A program made the position numbers and the translations under genes. A stretch of 64,000 bases of DNA from positions 39,027,501-39,091,500 of the forward strand of contig NC_088915.1 of assembly GCF_963576675.1 (NCBI RefSeq), read 5' to 3'. Source of the DNA: Euphorbia lathyris (lineage: Eukaryota > Streptophyta > Magnoliopsida > Malpighiales > Euphorbiaceae). Shown piece after piece: positions 8,946-21,865 of this stretch (position 1 is its first letter; every line of letters begins with the position of its first letter). The notes beneath the pieces were generated by a model. It was not told the origin of the DNA. It did not search any database and worked only from the letters and a program-made list of their open reading frames with translations.

Positions 8946-10703
8946 GGGTACACCATTGTGTTGTGGTGTATAAGGAGGTGTCCATTGTGAGCAAATCCCA
9001 CATTAAACTAGATAATTTAGAAAATCATCTGAAAGATATTCTCCACCTCGATCTGATCGAAGTATTTTAATTTTCTTTCCTGTTTGATTTTCTACTTCAT
9101 TCTTAAAGCATTTGAATTTCTCAAAAGCTTCTGACTTGTGCTTCATTAAGTACATATATCCATATCTGGTATGGTCATCTATGAAGCTAATGAAGTATCT
9201 GAATCCTCCTCTTGCTTGGACTGATATAGGACCACATACATCTGAATGTATTAATCCTAGAGTGTCTGATACACGCTCGCCTTTATTGCTAATGGGCGTC
9301 TTTGTCATTTTTCCTTTTGAACAAGATTCAAATGTTTCCATTGATTCACAATCAATTGAGTCTATAAGTCCATCTTGATGTAGCTTAAGCATGCGTCTTT
9401 TGTTTATATGGCCTAAACGACAATGCCACAAGTAAGTTGAATTATCTAGCTTATGTCTTTTGGTATCAATTGTGAATACATAAATCTTATCATATAAAAC
9501 ATAAATTCCATTCAATGATATTCCTGAAAAATAGAAAATCCCATTTCTATAAAACTCACAAGCTTTGTTCTTTATTGAAATATTAAAGCGATCATCAATA
9601 AGACAACTAATAGAAATAATGTTTCGAGACATCTCTGGAACATACAAACAGTTCCTTAATTCTATTACAAGCCTAGATGGAAAATTTAGAACATAATCTC
9701 CAATTGCGAGCGCTGCAACTCTTGCTCCATTCCCAACTCGCAAGTTTATGTCTCCTTTCTTCAAATCCCTAGTCTGCCTTAGTTCCTGCATATTTGTACA
9801 AATATGAGATCCACATCCAGTATCCAATACCCAAGATTCAGACTGTGACATTGTATTGATTTCAATATAAAACATACCAGATGTAGAAGCACCGTCTTTT
9901 CCCTTCTTGAGGGAGGCTAGGTACTCCTTGCAGTTCCTTCTCCAATGCCCATCTTTACCACAAAAGTGGCATTCTCCTTTGGGCTTCTTCACTTGCTTCC
10001 CCTTGGCTTGAGCTGGCATGGCTCTCTTGCCCTTCTTGGGATATCTAGGATTGGGAGGGTTCCCTTTCCTCTTCCTTGATCCCTCAATGACAAGAGCGGG
10101 TATTGCCTTATCTTTCTTCATATTGGGCTCAACTGTCTTGAGCATGTTTGCAAGCTCTTCAATAGAGGTTTGCAAGTCATTCATCTGGTAGTTCATGATG
10201 AACTGTGAATAACTCTCTGGGAGGGACTAAAGAATTAAGTCGACACTTAGTTCATGATCCATCGCGAATCCAATATTAGAAAGCTTAGTAATATAGTCAA
10301 TCATCTTGACACAATGTGTCATCACAGATGTGACCTCTTGCATCCTGCAGCGATACAACAGCTTCGATATCTCGTGTTTGCAACGAGTCTGTTTCCCAAG
10401 CAACTCTTTCAGGTGTGCGACAATAGAATAGGCATCCATCTCCTCATGTTGCCTTTGCAATTCTGGTGTCATTGATGCAAGTATGATGCATCCCGCGTGA
10501 TCGTCATCGGACTTATGCTTCTGGTAAGCATCAATCTCTTCAATGGGAGCATCATCAGCTGGGGTAGGGGGTATTGATGTATCAAGTACATACCCTATCT
10601 TATCGAACTTCAAAACGATTTTGAGGTTGCGATACTAGTCGATGAAGTTTGAACCGTTCAACTTATTATCGGTAAGTATATTTTGCAGATTGGTTTTAGT
10701 CAT
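8946..10703 (-). pseudogene. Copia-B gag-protease-integrase (broken)
   Basis: The start ATG at 10703-10701 was chosen because it matches the Copia-A start by sequence and position. Order: gag (KLNGSNF, EIDAYQKHKSDD, LPESYSQF), zinc knuckle CHFCGKDGHWRRNC (about 9960), protease WVLDTGCGSH (about 9830), the integrase HHCC-type region (WHCRLGH to KGKMTKT) and core (DVCGP, SDRGGEY). Breaks: an in-frame stop near residue 25, a TAG near 10230 before LPESY, and a TAA at about 9006. A C-to-K/H change at QTRCKHEIS reflects a 3-bp difference from Copia-A. The frame runs into Ath-1 just after the block around QHNGV. Normally one polyprotein makes the particle, cleaves itself and integrates the cDNA. Confidence 0.85.
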
Positions 10704-12039
10704 GATTTTAGGAGTGTGTTTTAATGTAACCTGAGAGCGAGAAAGAGTAAACGTATGTTATTCATTTGCTTTAAAGTATATCAATTTATAATTATAGGAC
10801 TTTTAATTTTATTTTAAATTGCTCCCACTATTTTGCCAAATTAATAGCCCTCCATATTAATTCGAAGAATTTCACAAATCATTTAGTGAGCTAGGATCCT
10901 AACTCTTGAAATTTCGCCTTGAGTTTGCTCAACAAGCTAGTCTCATTTGTTAGGTAGATTCATATAATCAATCACATCAACAATGCGATTCCTAGGTTAT
11001 TGGATTACTAACCACATTATATTAATCACAACCATATTGCCCACTAGTTTATAACAACATGAGTTTACTCATCCAATTATTATAATCTAATTTAAGTATT
11101 ACCCCATATTCGTGAAAACAATTTTCAATAATTCAGGTGTTACCATAAGACCCGAGCTTGAGTTTGCTCAACAACCCAAAGTCCCCAGATACAGCCGGCT
11201 GAATTATAATATTAGGGAGGAGCAACCGATTTTAATAACTTGCTTATTTACTTAGCTTTTAATTAGTGAGAGATTTTTATTTTAAGTCTCATAATCTAAC
11301 CTAGTCTTGATTTGCTTTAGCATACATCAGACACATAAAATTTACATTGGTAGTTATGGTCATATAATCTAAATTATTCTGTTGAGCCAGAAACGGAATA
11401 AATGGTCAACCCTAGGGAAATACTAACTATTACATATTTCTCTTTAGGTCCCCCGTCTTCTCCATGGTGCCTTAAAATTACATCAATATGGATTTCTATA
11501 CTACTAAAGAAAACTTCAACTAATTTGAAGGGAATTAGATGAGAGGAGAAATTACAATAGATAGTAGATAGGCAAGACACACAGACCCTATTTTCCAAAA
11601 ATACCAAAAGACTAAATAAAGGGTCCAAGTATGTCCATAACTTCAAACATGCATAGACTCAATTAAATAAATTTAATTGGTTGATTCCATAAATTATTTA
11701 TGTAATATCTAGGTTAATCACATTAACTTCTCAAATTAACTTTCATCCAATTTTAATTCCATTAATTTTGTATCTCTTATATCTAATTTAATCAAACTGT
11801 AACAATTACATATTACATTAATATAACTAAACAAAAATTCACATTATGCATATCCCAATTAATTTGTATAATTCATTTAACACTTTGATTTACATATATC
11901 AAATATTAAGTAAAACAAACTTTTAAATAAATTCATTTTATTAGATAATCAAAACAGAAAACTATTTATTTCTGAAAACATATACATATATATTTAAAAC
12001 CTTATATTTTAAAACAGTTTTAAAATACCAATGGTCGGG

Positions 12040-12235
12040 TCGGGCCGATAGATGGCCCGACCCTCGACTTGCTGCTGCCGTTAGCGGCAGGCCCGCTGCT
12101 TCCTTCGTGGCACCAGCGACCTACCGCTGCTGCCTTCGTGGCACCAGCGGCCTACCGCTGTTGGTTGCTGCGCAAAGCAGCAACCAACGAGCAGCAGCTC
12201 AGGTTGCTGCCTTGAGGCGCAACCCGAGCTGCTGC

Positions 12236-12237
<2 letters not shown>
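12040..12237 (-). other. GC-rich GCAGCAGC tract in Copia-B leader
   Basis: A sharp GC island in an AT-rich leader, rich in GCTGCTGC/GCAGCAGC inverted copies. It includes a tandem pair of about 31 bp (12105-12165, TGGCACCAGCG). Counterparts lie at the same relative place in Copia-A (20395-20535) and Copia-F (54508-54660). It could fold strongly in RNA; the function is unknown. Confidence 0.7.

Positions 12238-12238
<1 letters not shown>

Positions 12239-12281
<43 letters not shown>
12239..12281. repeat. (TA)n microsatellite
   Basis: About 21 uninterrupted TA units directly beside the GC-rich tract. A shorter TA run (20342-20363) sits beside the equivalent tract of Copia-A. Confidence 0.95.
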
Positions 12282-12284
<3 letters not shown>

Positions 12285-12580
12285 AAAACAATTTTCAGAA
12301 TATCAGAAAACTTTCAAAGATTTTATGTTTTATCTTTTAGAATTAACAAAACAAACTTTTATTAATCTAATCATAAAACTATTAGTTTTTGTTATAATGA
12401 TTATCAACCAAATTAATCAGGAACTTTTGCATAATCAGTTTTAATTATCAGGTAATCAAAACTTATTTATCTTTAGATTAATTAATCAAAACAATTTTAT
12501 TAATTAACCTAACAATAAATATTTATTCAATCTCATTGAAACCTTTTATTTTCATATATGAAATAACGGATTTAACAAAG

Positions 12581-12592
12581 GCTCTGATACCA
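12581..12592 (-). other. Primer-binding site of Copia-B
   Basis: On the minus strand this reads TGGTATCAGAGC, complementary to the 3' end of initiator-Met tRNA, the usual copia primer. It lies one base after the LTR end. Confidence 0.9.
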
Positions 12593-12593
12593 C

Positions 12594-14404
12594 TAAAGGA
12601 AAATAGGCAAACGTTTGGCAGCAAAAATATAAATTTTTTAACATATTTCCTTAAACCAAGATCCGTTAATCGTTATTTCATATAAGGAAGGATAGAAGGA
12701 AATACATTTCTGATGAACTATCTACTGTTGCTAGCAAAGTTCCCTCAACTCTAGTTCCGAGTTCACGAGCACAAACAAAACACAAGATCAAACAAGTTAG
12801 AATCTTAGCCAGGAAAACAATCAAAATAGATTGTCTCTAACAAATCAACACAAGATCAATGAGAAAGAGAAAGAGATAAAATCAATCGAATGGAAGCAAG
12901 CGGTGGAATTTCGTCCTCTACTGTAGGGGTCGAAAATCTCAGTATGTGGGATAGACTAGGGTTGGCCGAAATTCACAACAGGAGGGGGTATAAATAACCT
13001 CTTCTATCTAAACTCTAGTTAGATAGAATTGGGTTACTTATTAAGAGTTATATTCGGAATAATACTATTATTATCATTATCTATAATTATATCTAAATAT
13101 ATAAAGATAATATTAACTTATTTAATAGGATAATAATTAGAAGCAATTTAATCTCAATAAACCTTCTAACTTAATTATCCTATAATTAATTTAATCCACA
13201 ATTATAATCTAATTAAAATTGTCAAAATTAAATTAATTCCCACATGTGTCTAAACACATTGAATTTTGCCCCCCTCCTTATTTGGGGCTTAGTGGACTAA
13301 GTTGGGCTTCCATCAATTAATTAATATTCATTCCTCTTTTTGGTTCCAAGTCTTATGTGTGACCCATTAGGTTCTTATTACTACTAGCCGTATATAACCA
13401 TTAAATTAATTTCCCAAAATTACATTTAATCTTTGTATAACGGAATGAGTGCGAGGACTGTGATTGGCAGAACCGTAAACATTCCCCCAGAGCTATAAGA
13501 AGACAGGTTGATTCCGTCGTTGACCTTTTCGTATTAGTTACAGTATAATTCGATCCTTTATCAACTACATCCTTGAACAGAATCTTATGACTATGGATTA
13601 TGTCAAGTCACATATAGCGAGACGTTTGTTTTACTTGTACAGGCCGAGTTAACTCCGAATAGATAGGTTAAGTGAAATCTCTATTTCAAGTCTTAAGCTA
13701 TCACATTGCAATGATTTAGAGTCAAGTCTTCCACAAGTGAACCTTGGACGTATCTCCCATTTATCAGGAGTGACAAATGCTCAATCCAATGTTAACTATC
13801 CTGCAATTACTTCCTATGATACCCAACGCCTGCCCGCACACACCCCAGAGTCATCTCTGTGGTGGATCGTGTTTGAACAGAGTCAAAGTATCACATTCCA
13901 TAATCCAGAATCACTAACAATCATTTGAGTCTGAGGATTACTTATACCTATTAATACCAATGCGATGAACATGTGACAAAGGATAAATCCATCCATCCTA
14001 TTATCTCAAGTCGGGTCCCCAATCCTAATGAACTCCTTCACTAGATCCATGTAACTGTCCAGATATCTGCATATCTGAAGCTTATGAGATCAGCTCTCTG
14101 TCTCGATAGAAAACATTATTACATGCAAGTCTCTATAGCATTATGTCAATGCCTGACTTGGGGTGGTTTTAAGTTTATTAGTTTATTATAATGTTTTGTC
14201 TCACGTCATGCTTGTATGAACACTTTATAATCACTTTAAATAAACTTAGGGATTTCCTTTTATTAGACTTATTTAGTTCTTAAAAGTAATTGCCTTTATA
14301 CAGTTTGTAAACCATATCTTATTAAAACAAATGATATAAAGAACAATTCATTTACAGCTGGTTTATATCTAGAACAATTGACTATAGGACACTAAACCCC
14401 AACA
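12594..14404 (-). repeat. Copia-B 5' LTR
   Basis: An LTR of 1811 bp on the minus strand starts TGTTGGGG at 14404 and ends TTTA at 12594 (expected CA, mutated). It is adjacent to the primer site. It is related to, but clearly diverged from, the Copia-A family LTR. The right flank is MULE-1 coding sequence. Confidence 0.9.
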
Positions 14405-15059
14405 ATATGTGGGTTTTAGGAAAATTGAGGCTTTTTCTCGGAGGTGATGTTCATCCAATAGCCATTGCTACTAACGGGGAGTTAGGATTAATGAGACCGG
14501 TTAGTGAGATTTTTCCAGAAACTCATCATTTGTTGTGTACGTGGCATATTAATAAAGATGTGGAGGATAGAGTTGGCAAATTGATTGGAATGAAGGATTT
14601 TGGAGAAATTTTTAAGAATAACAAATGGAAAAAAAATAATTGAAGCGCCAACAGTAGCCGAATTTGAGGAGGCAGTGAGAATCATGAAGAATAGTACTGC
14701 CAAATGGCCTCGTGTGATACAGTATGTGGAGACCACATAGATAGTGCCTAAGGATAAGTTTTGCCGAGCGTGGACGAACAATGTGTTGCACTTAGGAAAC
14801 ACAACAACGTGTCGAGTAGAGAGTGCACACATTTAAAGCAGTGGTTGAATTCATCAACTGGAGCACTCGATACAGTGTGGGAGAAGGTGCACAAAGACAT
14901 TGAGGCTTATATTGATGCGATCAAGTAAGACATTTTTTCTGTTATTAAATTTAATCTTTTTAATTGTAATAAATTAGTTTTGCAATGTTTTATTGTATAT
15001 AACTAGATACTCACTTGAGGACTCGAGACGAAGATCTGTGGTGTCTCACTGCGGATTTC
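14405..15059 (+). pseudogene. MULE-1 transposase, middle part (continues at 47746)
   Basis: A Mutator-like (MULE/FAR1-type) transposase cuts and moves DNA elements. Seen: ATNGELGLMRPVSEIFPETHH, then LLCTWHINKDVEDRV, a hallmark of the MULE transposase domain, then FGEIFKNNKWKK. One frameshift in the A-run at about 14628-14637 and a stop at 14738-14740 break it; the frame continues through VESAH and LNSSTGALDTVWEKVHKDIEAYIDAIK. A probable intron is 14925-15006 (GTAAGA ... ACTAG), after which the frame reads YSLEDSRRRSVVSHCGF up to the Ath-C insertion at 15060. The 5' part is cut by Copia-B and lies off-window. Confidence 0.85.
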
Positions 15060-16637
15060 TGATGCGCGGTCCGAGTAGAGGTGTATGTATGTGTGTGGAT
15101 GAGGGGTGAGAATATGTAAGAGTACGGTGTTATGTGTGTGTGCTTAAACTCTACTAGACGCGGCTACTTAGGGGCAAGTGTACCCCGCTGTATCAAGTAA
15201 TAATCCGATTAAGACTGGGTATCGAATCCACAGGATTTATAACCACAAGTATTTAACTACTCAATTCTATTCGTTATCTAGGCGGTGAATACTTTAGGTT
15301 GGTTTGGGTGACAACTACAAACTACTCCTAAACTATGGTGAGACAGACTTATGTAACCAAAACTCTACGGGTTGTGATAAGTTACAATTATAATGAGCAA
15401 TGACTCCGAACATATACGATTGATACTTTAGTCTTGCAAAGATGACTATCTGTAGACCGACCGACCCGTGAAGTGCTTAGACTATGTGGTTCCTAGTCAA
15501 GGTGTGTCTAATACTGGGGATTAGAAACTAGGGCCTGTAAGTTCCGTGGCTTGTCAATGCCTACAATTTCCGGTGTGTTACTTCCAGTAGGGCAGCACCT
15601 ATATGGTTCCCTAAAGATGACCTGTGAAAGGGCACCGGTAATCGCATCCCCTACACAATAATCAATTACGAATATCAAAACAAGTAGTAAACATCAACAA
15701 GTATAGAGAAACGGGAATTGCAAATCATATATTATAAATATGGAATGGAAAGAATATGAATACAACCAAGCCTAGTACATAGGAAGAGTACAAGCTAATT
15801 AGCAAGTAAGAAGGGAAGAATCGGCCCTTGGAACTAGCTAATCGGACTCAAGGCCGTCTCTTAGGTCTTGGAGGTGGAACTTCTCGAGCTCGTTGGAAGA
15901 GGATGGAACGTAACTTTAAAGGAGTGACGGGATAGGTGAACAAGCTCTCAAAGTGATAGAGTTTAGTTACATAAAAATCTGAATGAGGAAATGAGTGCTA
16001 ATCACTCTTATTTATACACATCAAGCTCGGGGGTAAAATCATAAATACACAAGTTATAAGTAAGAATTCACACTATATTTGCAGGTTTCACAAGGCACGC
16101 CGCACGTGGAAGGTGGTACGCCCCGCGTCTCTGCCAAATTAGCCCATTCCGTTGATCATTTCTTCCGCGTGGTTGAGATCCTAGAACTTTGTTGCTTGGA
16201 TTATGCCTTGGACGCCCGGATGGTATGGGGGACGCCCCGCGTAGTTGAGCTTCTGGAACTTTTGTTCTTGATTCACACCATAGACGCCACGCGTGGTAGG
16301 TGTTGACCATGTGGGAACGCGCAATTGGCTGCCGTGATTCAGGGGGCATTGTCCTATTCCCCTCATGGTTACTTCCACGCCCCGCGTATCTTGTGAATTA
16401 TCACTTCGTTTTACTTCTAACTTGTACCTACAAAATACGATTCTCGAGAACCAAATTAGCTTGACGTTTATTTTTCTGAAATTAATCAAAAACAAAGGAA
16501 ATTAACTAAAAACATATAATTTATTTTTATTTTGTTATTTATTTAAAAACACACACTTTTTGTAATTAAACTTACTTATTTAGTCCAAAATTAAACCGTA
16601 AATCACGCTAAAAGATAGGGACAAAACGTTCCTATCA
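15060..16637 (-). repeat. Ath-C 3' LTR
   Basis: 1578 bp, bounded by TGATGC (15060) and CCTATCA (16637), with the reversed polypurine tract following. It is shorter and more diverged than the Ath-1 and Ath-D LTRs. Direct motifs on the minus strand remain at 16097/16118, 16212/16232, 16284 and 16377, so the array is more eroded. The reversed TATA box is at 16009-16016. Confidence 0.9.
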
Positions 16638-18205
16638 ACCTCCTCGGACTTTAAAGTTTCACTTGTCCTCAAGTAAAAGAAGTCTAAAGACAAGGGATTG
16701 AGACAATTAAGAAAAAAACCTCCGGTTGGTTTAACCAAGTGTGTGATTTCAAAACTAAGGTTTTACGAAAAGTTTTCGGCAAGTACTTACGCAAGCGAAT
16801 CAGTGACCAAACTTATTCGAAACCTCCATGATCAAAGTTAATAGGCAATATTAATGGGGATTGATTATCTTTTGAGAACTCAATTGTACCTCACCAAGGG
16901 ATTTCACTCTTAACGCTCAATCTTTGGTGGGTTGGTGTTTATCGCTCTTCTTTATACTTACTCAAAGTCACCTCAAGTTTGCATGCTCATCCGGGTTTTT
17001 CCACCTATGTTATAGTTGGGCAATATTAAAAATGAACCCGGAGGGGGGTTGTAATGTGGGTGGATTTTTAGTGGTAAGTGGTTAATTTTTTTGGAAACTC
17101 GAGTCCGAATACCACTTTTGGGGGTTGCATCGTTTTCTCATTGTTTTGTCCTAGCAAGCGCGAAAAATATATTTTGAAATTGCTCGGGTGGAGCTTGAGA
17201 ATGCCTATTTGCTCTCCATTGTTGTTTTATTTATTTTTCTTTTCTTTTTATTTGAGAGTGGCACAAAAACGATTTCAAAGATTCATTATGCTTACTTGCT
17301 AGAGACTTAGCTTAGTTTGGGTATTTCCGATGCATTTGAGTTCGGTATTCGAACAAGAGGAAAAATAAGGGTGTTAGCAAAGAAGTCGGTTAATAGGCTC
17401 GAGGGGGCTTCCTAGAGGTTTATGAAAAACGAGAAAAATAATTAAGAAATAATTAGCCTAAGTGGGTTCGTTTTATCATCTATCGTCCTTCTTACCAAAA
17501 CAAGTGTACTTAACCCGGTATTAGATGCAAACTCTATGAGTTGAGTGAAGTCAAAGCCCTCAAATTGTTGTGAAAGGAATAGAGTTCTCGTATGAACTCT
17601 TTTAGGCTCAAAATACCTCACATGAATTTCGGGTTTAATTGTGTAGTTTCAAGTTCTCGTAAAATTTTCAAAAATCTCGTCTTTATTGCCTTTTTAAATT
17701 TCATTATAGAGATATCTTGTGGGTTAGGACTCAATGCTTTTTGTTGAGTACAAATCTCGACTATGCATAAATTCCTTAACTTCGAAATCAAGACTTAAAT
17801 TTCTTAATTAAACCGATCCTTTCTATTTTAACGATTTTACTTTTAAAGACAAATAACGGAACTTTTAATTAATTTCCGATGGAGGTGGTGTGTCGGGAAA
17901 GATTTGAACTAATAAAGTAGTTTATTATTTTGTTTATCTTATTTTTATTTTTGTTTTTGTTAGTTCAAAACAAACTATAAGTGCGGGGTTGCACGGCCCT
18001 CCGCGTGATTAAAAGGACGTTAATTCCAAAAACGTCGTAAAATAAAAGAAAACAAAAACAAAATGAAAAATAGGAGAATTAGGGCAAATCACAAGGACCT
18101 TACAGGTCTGTTCTCACGCGGAGCGTACCGAAGAGTACGCTCCGTGTGAGACGCCTTTTATTGCTTGTTTTTAGGCAGAGACTCGGATAAGAGGGGCGTA
18201 CCGTT
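16638..18205 (-). other. Ath-C internal 3' region
   Basis: The reverse complement of the Ath-1 region before its 3' LTR, including the polypurine tract and conserved untranslated blocks. One inverted module is seen at 18117-18148 (ACGCGGAGCGT, 10 bp, ACGCTCCGTGT). The next module is interrupted at 18205 by Copia-A. No coding capacity is seen. Confidence 0.85.
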
Positions 18206-20035
18206 TGTTGGAGTTTAGTGTCCTAAAGACAATTGTTTTAGGATATTAATATTAATGAATAAATTGTTTATTTGATCATTTGTTTAATCAGATATATAGC
18301 ATTAAAATGTAACTATATATAAAGGCACAAATCATTCATAAAGAAAGTAACCCTAAGTTTATTTAAGTAGTTATAAAGTGTTCATACAAGCATGAAGTGA
18401 GACTGTACTTTATAATAGACCAATAGACTTAAAATTAACTCAAGTCAAGTAATATGTTATAGGGGTTGGCATATTACTGTTGAGACTTGCATGTAACAGT
18501 AACAGTGTTTTCTGTCGAGACAGAAAGCTGATCTCACAAGCTTTAGATATTCAAATATCTAGACTGTTACATGGATCCGGTGAAGGAGTTCATTAGGATT
18601 GGGACCCGACTTGAGATAACAGAATGGATTGATTTATCTAATGTGTCAATTGTTCATCTCATTGGTATTAGTAGGTATAACTAATCCTCAGACTCAAACA
18701 TTCGTTAATTAGTGATTCTGGATTACGGAGTCCGATACTTTGATTATGTGCGAGCATGATCCAACAGGTGAGAGCCTGGGGTGTGAGAGAGCAGGGTTGG
18801 GTATCACACAAAGTAATTGCAGAATAGTTAATGTCAGATTGAGCATTCGTCACTCCCGATAAGTGGGAGATATATCCAAATGGCCGCTTGTGGTGAATTA
18901 ACTGAAATCCTTGCAAGGTGATAGAGTTAAGAGTATAAATGAATATTTCACTTAACTTATCTTTCAGAGTGAATTCAACCTGTCCAAGTAAAATGGACTC
19001 TTCGTTATATGTAACCTTGACACGTTCCATTGTTATAAGGAATTGACCAACAGGATATAGTTGATGAAGGATCGTATTATACTGTACCTAATGCAGAAAG
19101 GTTAATGTTAGTTATCAACCTGACTTCTTAATTGCTCTGGGGGAATATCATAGGTTCTGCTAGTAACAGCTCGCGACGGTATTCCGTTATATATATGTTG
19201 GAATTAATCTTGATGAATAATTTCAAAGGATATATACGGTAGTGGCAATAAAGAACCTAATGGGTCGCATATAGGACTTGGAATCGGAGGACGAAAGTGT
19301 AAATTAGTGAGACATAGTGCATGGGCCGAAATTTATATATTAAATAGGGATATTAGTTTGATTTAATAATTATAATCAGATTATGGTTATAAATTAAATT
19401 AAAGGATTATCTGATAATATTAATTAGAAATTTTTATGTGATTGAAACTCTAATTAATTATCCCTAACATTAATTCATTATTAATTTGATTAATAATAAT
19501 TATCTAGATATAATTAGTTATTATTTAGATAATAGTGAAGTGTTTATTTAATTATCTAATTAGGAATCCTATTCCGAATAAGATTCCATTTATTTAATTT
19601 CCTAACACAACTGGGATTAGGGTTTTGAGAAGTCTACAAATAGACACCCTAACCCCCATTATTTCGATACATATAAAAGAAGGAGAAGAGGAATCGTTCC
19701 GTTTTTTGTCTCGGCTAATTTACTTTATTTCTTACTCCCTCTTTGATCTCGTATCGATTTCTGTTAGAGACAATCATTGTGATTGCTATACTTTAAAGGT
19801 TGATTACTGATTCGTTTTGTTTTTCTGTGTTTAACAAAAACGTTCGTTGCTCACAGGTTGATTATAAGAAGTTGTGGGCACTTCGTTTGCAACTATAGAT
19901 AGTTCTTCCCTAAAGGTATTGCTTTCTATCCTTCCTTGTATGAAATAACAATTAACAGATCTTGGAAAAAGGAAATAAATAAAATAGATAAAATTTTATT
20001 ATTCCGCTACGCCTAGGCTTGTCTATTTTCCTTCA
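18206..20035 (+). repeat. Copia-A 5' LTR
   Basis: 1830 bp, TGTTGGAG ... CTTCA. It is nearly collinear with the solo LTR at 620-2442. Its TATA position reads TACAAATA (19635-19642) where the solo LTR has TATAAATA, so the core promoter looks mutated. Confidence 0.93.
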
Positions 20036-20036
20036 T

Positions 20037-20048
20037 TGGTATCAGAGC
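20037..20048 (+). other. Primer-binding site of Copia-A
   Basis: TGGTATCAGAGC lies one base after the LTR and is complementary to the initiator-Met tRNA 3' end. Confidence 0.92.
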
Positions 20049-21865
20049 TTATGTTAATCTGTTATTTCATATATGTAAATAAAATAGTTTGTCAATCAGA
20101 TTGAATAGATTTATTGTTAGATTAATTAATTAATTGGTTAGTTCAATTAATCTAAAGAAAAATATGTTTTGATTACTTGATAATTAAAACTGATTATGAA
20201 TAGTTCCTAATTATTTCGGTTGATAATCGTTTAAACAAAATTAAAGGTTTTATAGTTAGATTAAAACGTTTTAGTTTTTGTTGAATCTAAAAGATAAAAC
20301 TGATATTCTGAAAAATTGTTTTGAAACCGTTTTGAAACAATTATATATATATATATATATATATTTATTTAAAAAAAATAAATAAATAAAACAGTAGCAT
20401 TGGGGTCGCCGCCGCGAGGCAACCAGTGGGGCGCGACGCTACTGCCGCTAAGGCAGCAGCGTTGCGGTGCCTGCTGCTGCCCTAGGGCAGCAACCATGAC
20501 GTAAGGGTCGGCCCGGCCCAATCATAAGGTGCGGGTTTTTAAAATTATTTTAAAAATAGGCTCGGGTTTTAAATATATATATGAATAGTTTTCAGAATAT
20601 AATTGTTTTGTTTTGATTATCAAAACCAATTTATTTAAAACTTTGTTTTACTTAAATATTTGATATAAGTAATTCAAAGAGTTAAATGAATTATACGAAT
20701 TAATTAGGATATGCATAATACTGATTTTGTACATGTTATATTAATCTAATACGTACTTGCTACAATTTGATTAGATTTAATATAAAGGATGCAAAATTAA
20801 CAAGAACAAAATTGGATGTAAAATTAATTAAGTTGTTAATTTGTTTAACTAAAAATATTACATAAATAGTTTGTGTAATCAACCAACTAAATTTAATTTA
20901 ATTGAGTCTTTGCATGTTTGGCGTTATGGACATATTAGACCCTCTATAATAGTTATTCAGTCTTTTGGTATTTTAAAAATAGGACCTGCGAGTCCTTCCT
21001 TCTCTTACTCTCTATTGTATTTCTCTTCTCATCCAAATCCCTTCAAGTAAATTGAAGTTTCTTAGAAATTGAATATTGTTGTAATTCAAGGCGCCAAGGA
21101 AAAGACGGAGGACCCAAAGAGAAATATATAATAGTTAGTATTTCCCTAAGGTGACCCTTTATTCTGTTTCTGGCTCAACGGAATAAACTTAGAGATATGT
21201 CCATAATTGTCAATGTTGAATGAGTGTCTGATGTATGCTAAAGCAAATCAAGACTAGGTTAGATTATGAGACTTAAAATAAAATCCCTCACACAATAAAA
21301 GTTAAGTGGATAAGCAAGTTATAAAATAGTTGCCTCCCTAATTTTATAATTCAGCCGGCAGTACTGGGGGCCTTTGGGTTATTAAGTCACTCAAGCTTGG
21401 GATCTTATGGTAACACCTGAATTATCGAAAATCGTTTTCACGAATATAAGGTTACGACTTAAACTAGTAGAGAATAATTGGATGAGTCACTCATGTTGTT
21501 CAAAGCTAGTAGGCAATATGATTGGGATTAATAATCAAAGATATATTAGTTACTAATGCGGTTAGTAACCCAATAACCTAGGAGTCATATTGAGATATGA
21601 TTGATTACATAAATCTACCTATCGAATGGGGCTAGCTTGTTGAGTCACTCAAGGTGAAACTTCGCTAGATAGGGTCCTAGCCCACTAAAGAGTTTGATTA
21701 ATTCTTCGAATTAATATTGAGGGTTATTAATTTGGTAAAATAGTGGGAGCAGTTTAAAAACATAAAAGTCCAACGTATTTAAATTGCAAATGAATTAACC
21801 AAATGAATAACATTCGTCACTTTTCTCACTCTCAGGTTATATACAAATCGTACTCTAAAATAATC
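20049..21865 (+). other. Copia-A 5' leader
   Basis: 1.8 kb between primer site and gag with no credible ORF. It holds a TA microsatellite (20342-20363) and a GC-rich tract with GCAGCAGC copies (20395-20535), the same arrangement as in Copia-B and Copia-F. Such a long leader is unusual compared with most copia elements. Confidence 0.75.

Larger units (their letters stand above)
10704..12580 (-). other. Copia-B 5' leader
   Basis: About 1.9 kb of AT-rich sequence between primer site and gag ATG with no credible ORF. It aligns patchily with the Copia-A leader (20049-21865), for example around CTTGAGTTTGCTCAACAA versus TTGAGTCACTCAAG. It contains a GC-rich tract and a TA microsatellite (separate entries). 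Confidence 0.75.
8946..14404 (-). mobile_element. Copia-B: Ty1/copia element, 5' half, minus strand
   Basis: Reading right to left, the order is LTR (14404-12594), initiator-Met primer site (12592-12581), a 1.9-kb leader, then gag-protease-integrase to 8946, where Ath-1 interrupts it. RT, RNase H and the other LTR lie beyond the left edge. The proteins are close to those of Copia-A, while the LTR and leader are more diverged. It is inserted in MULE-1 at 14404/14405. Confidence 0.9.

Noticed and set aside
18668..19030. 120-codon minus-strand frame inside the Copia-A LTR
   Set aside because: Lies in LTR sequence and recurs wherever this LTR occurs (for example reading forward at 51093-51507); no domain.
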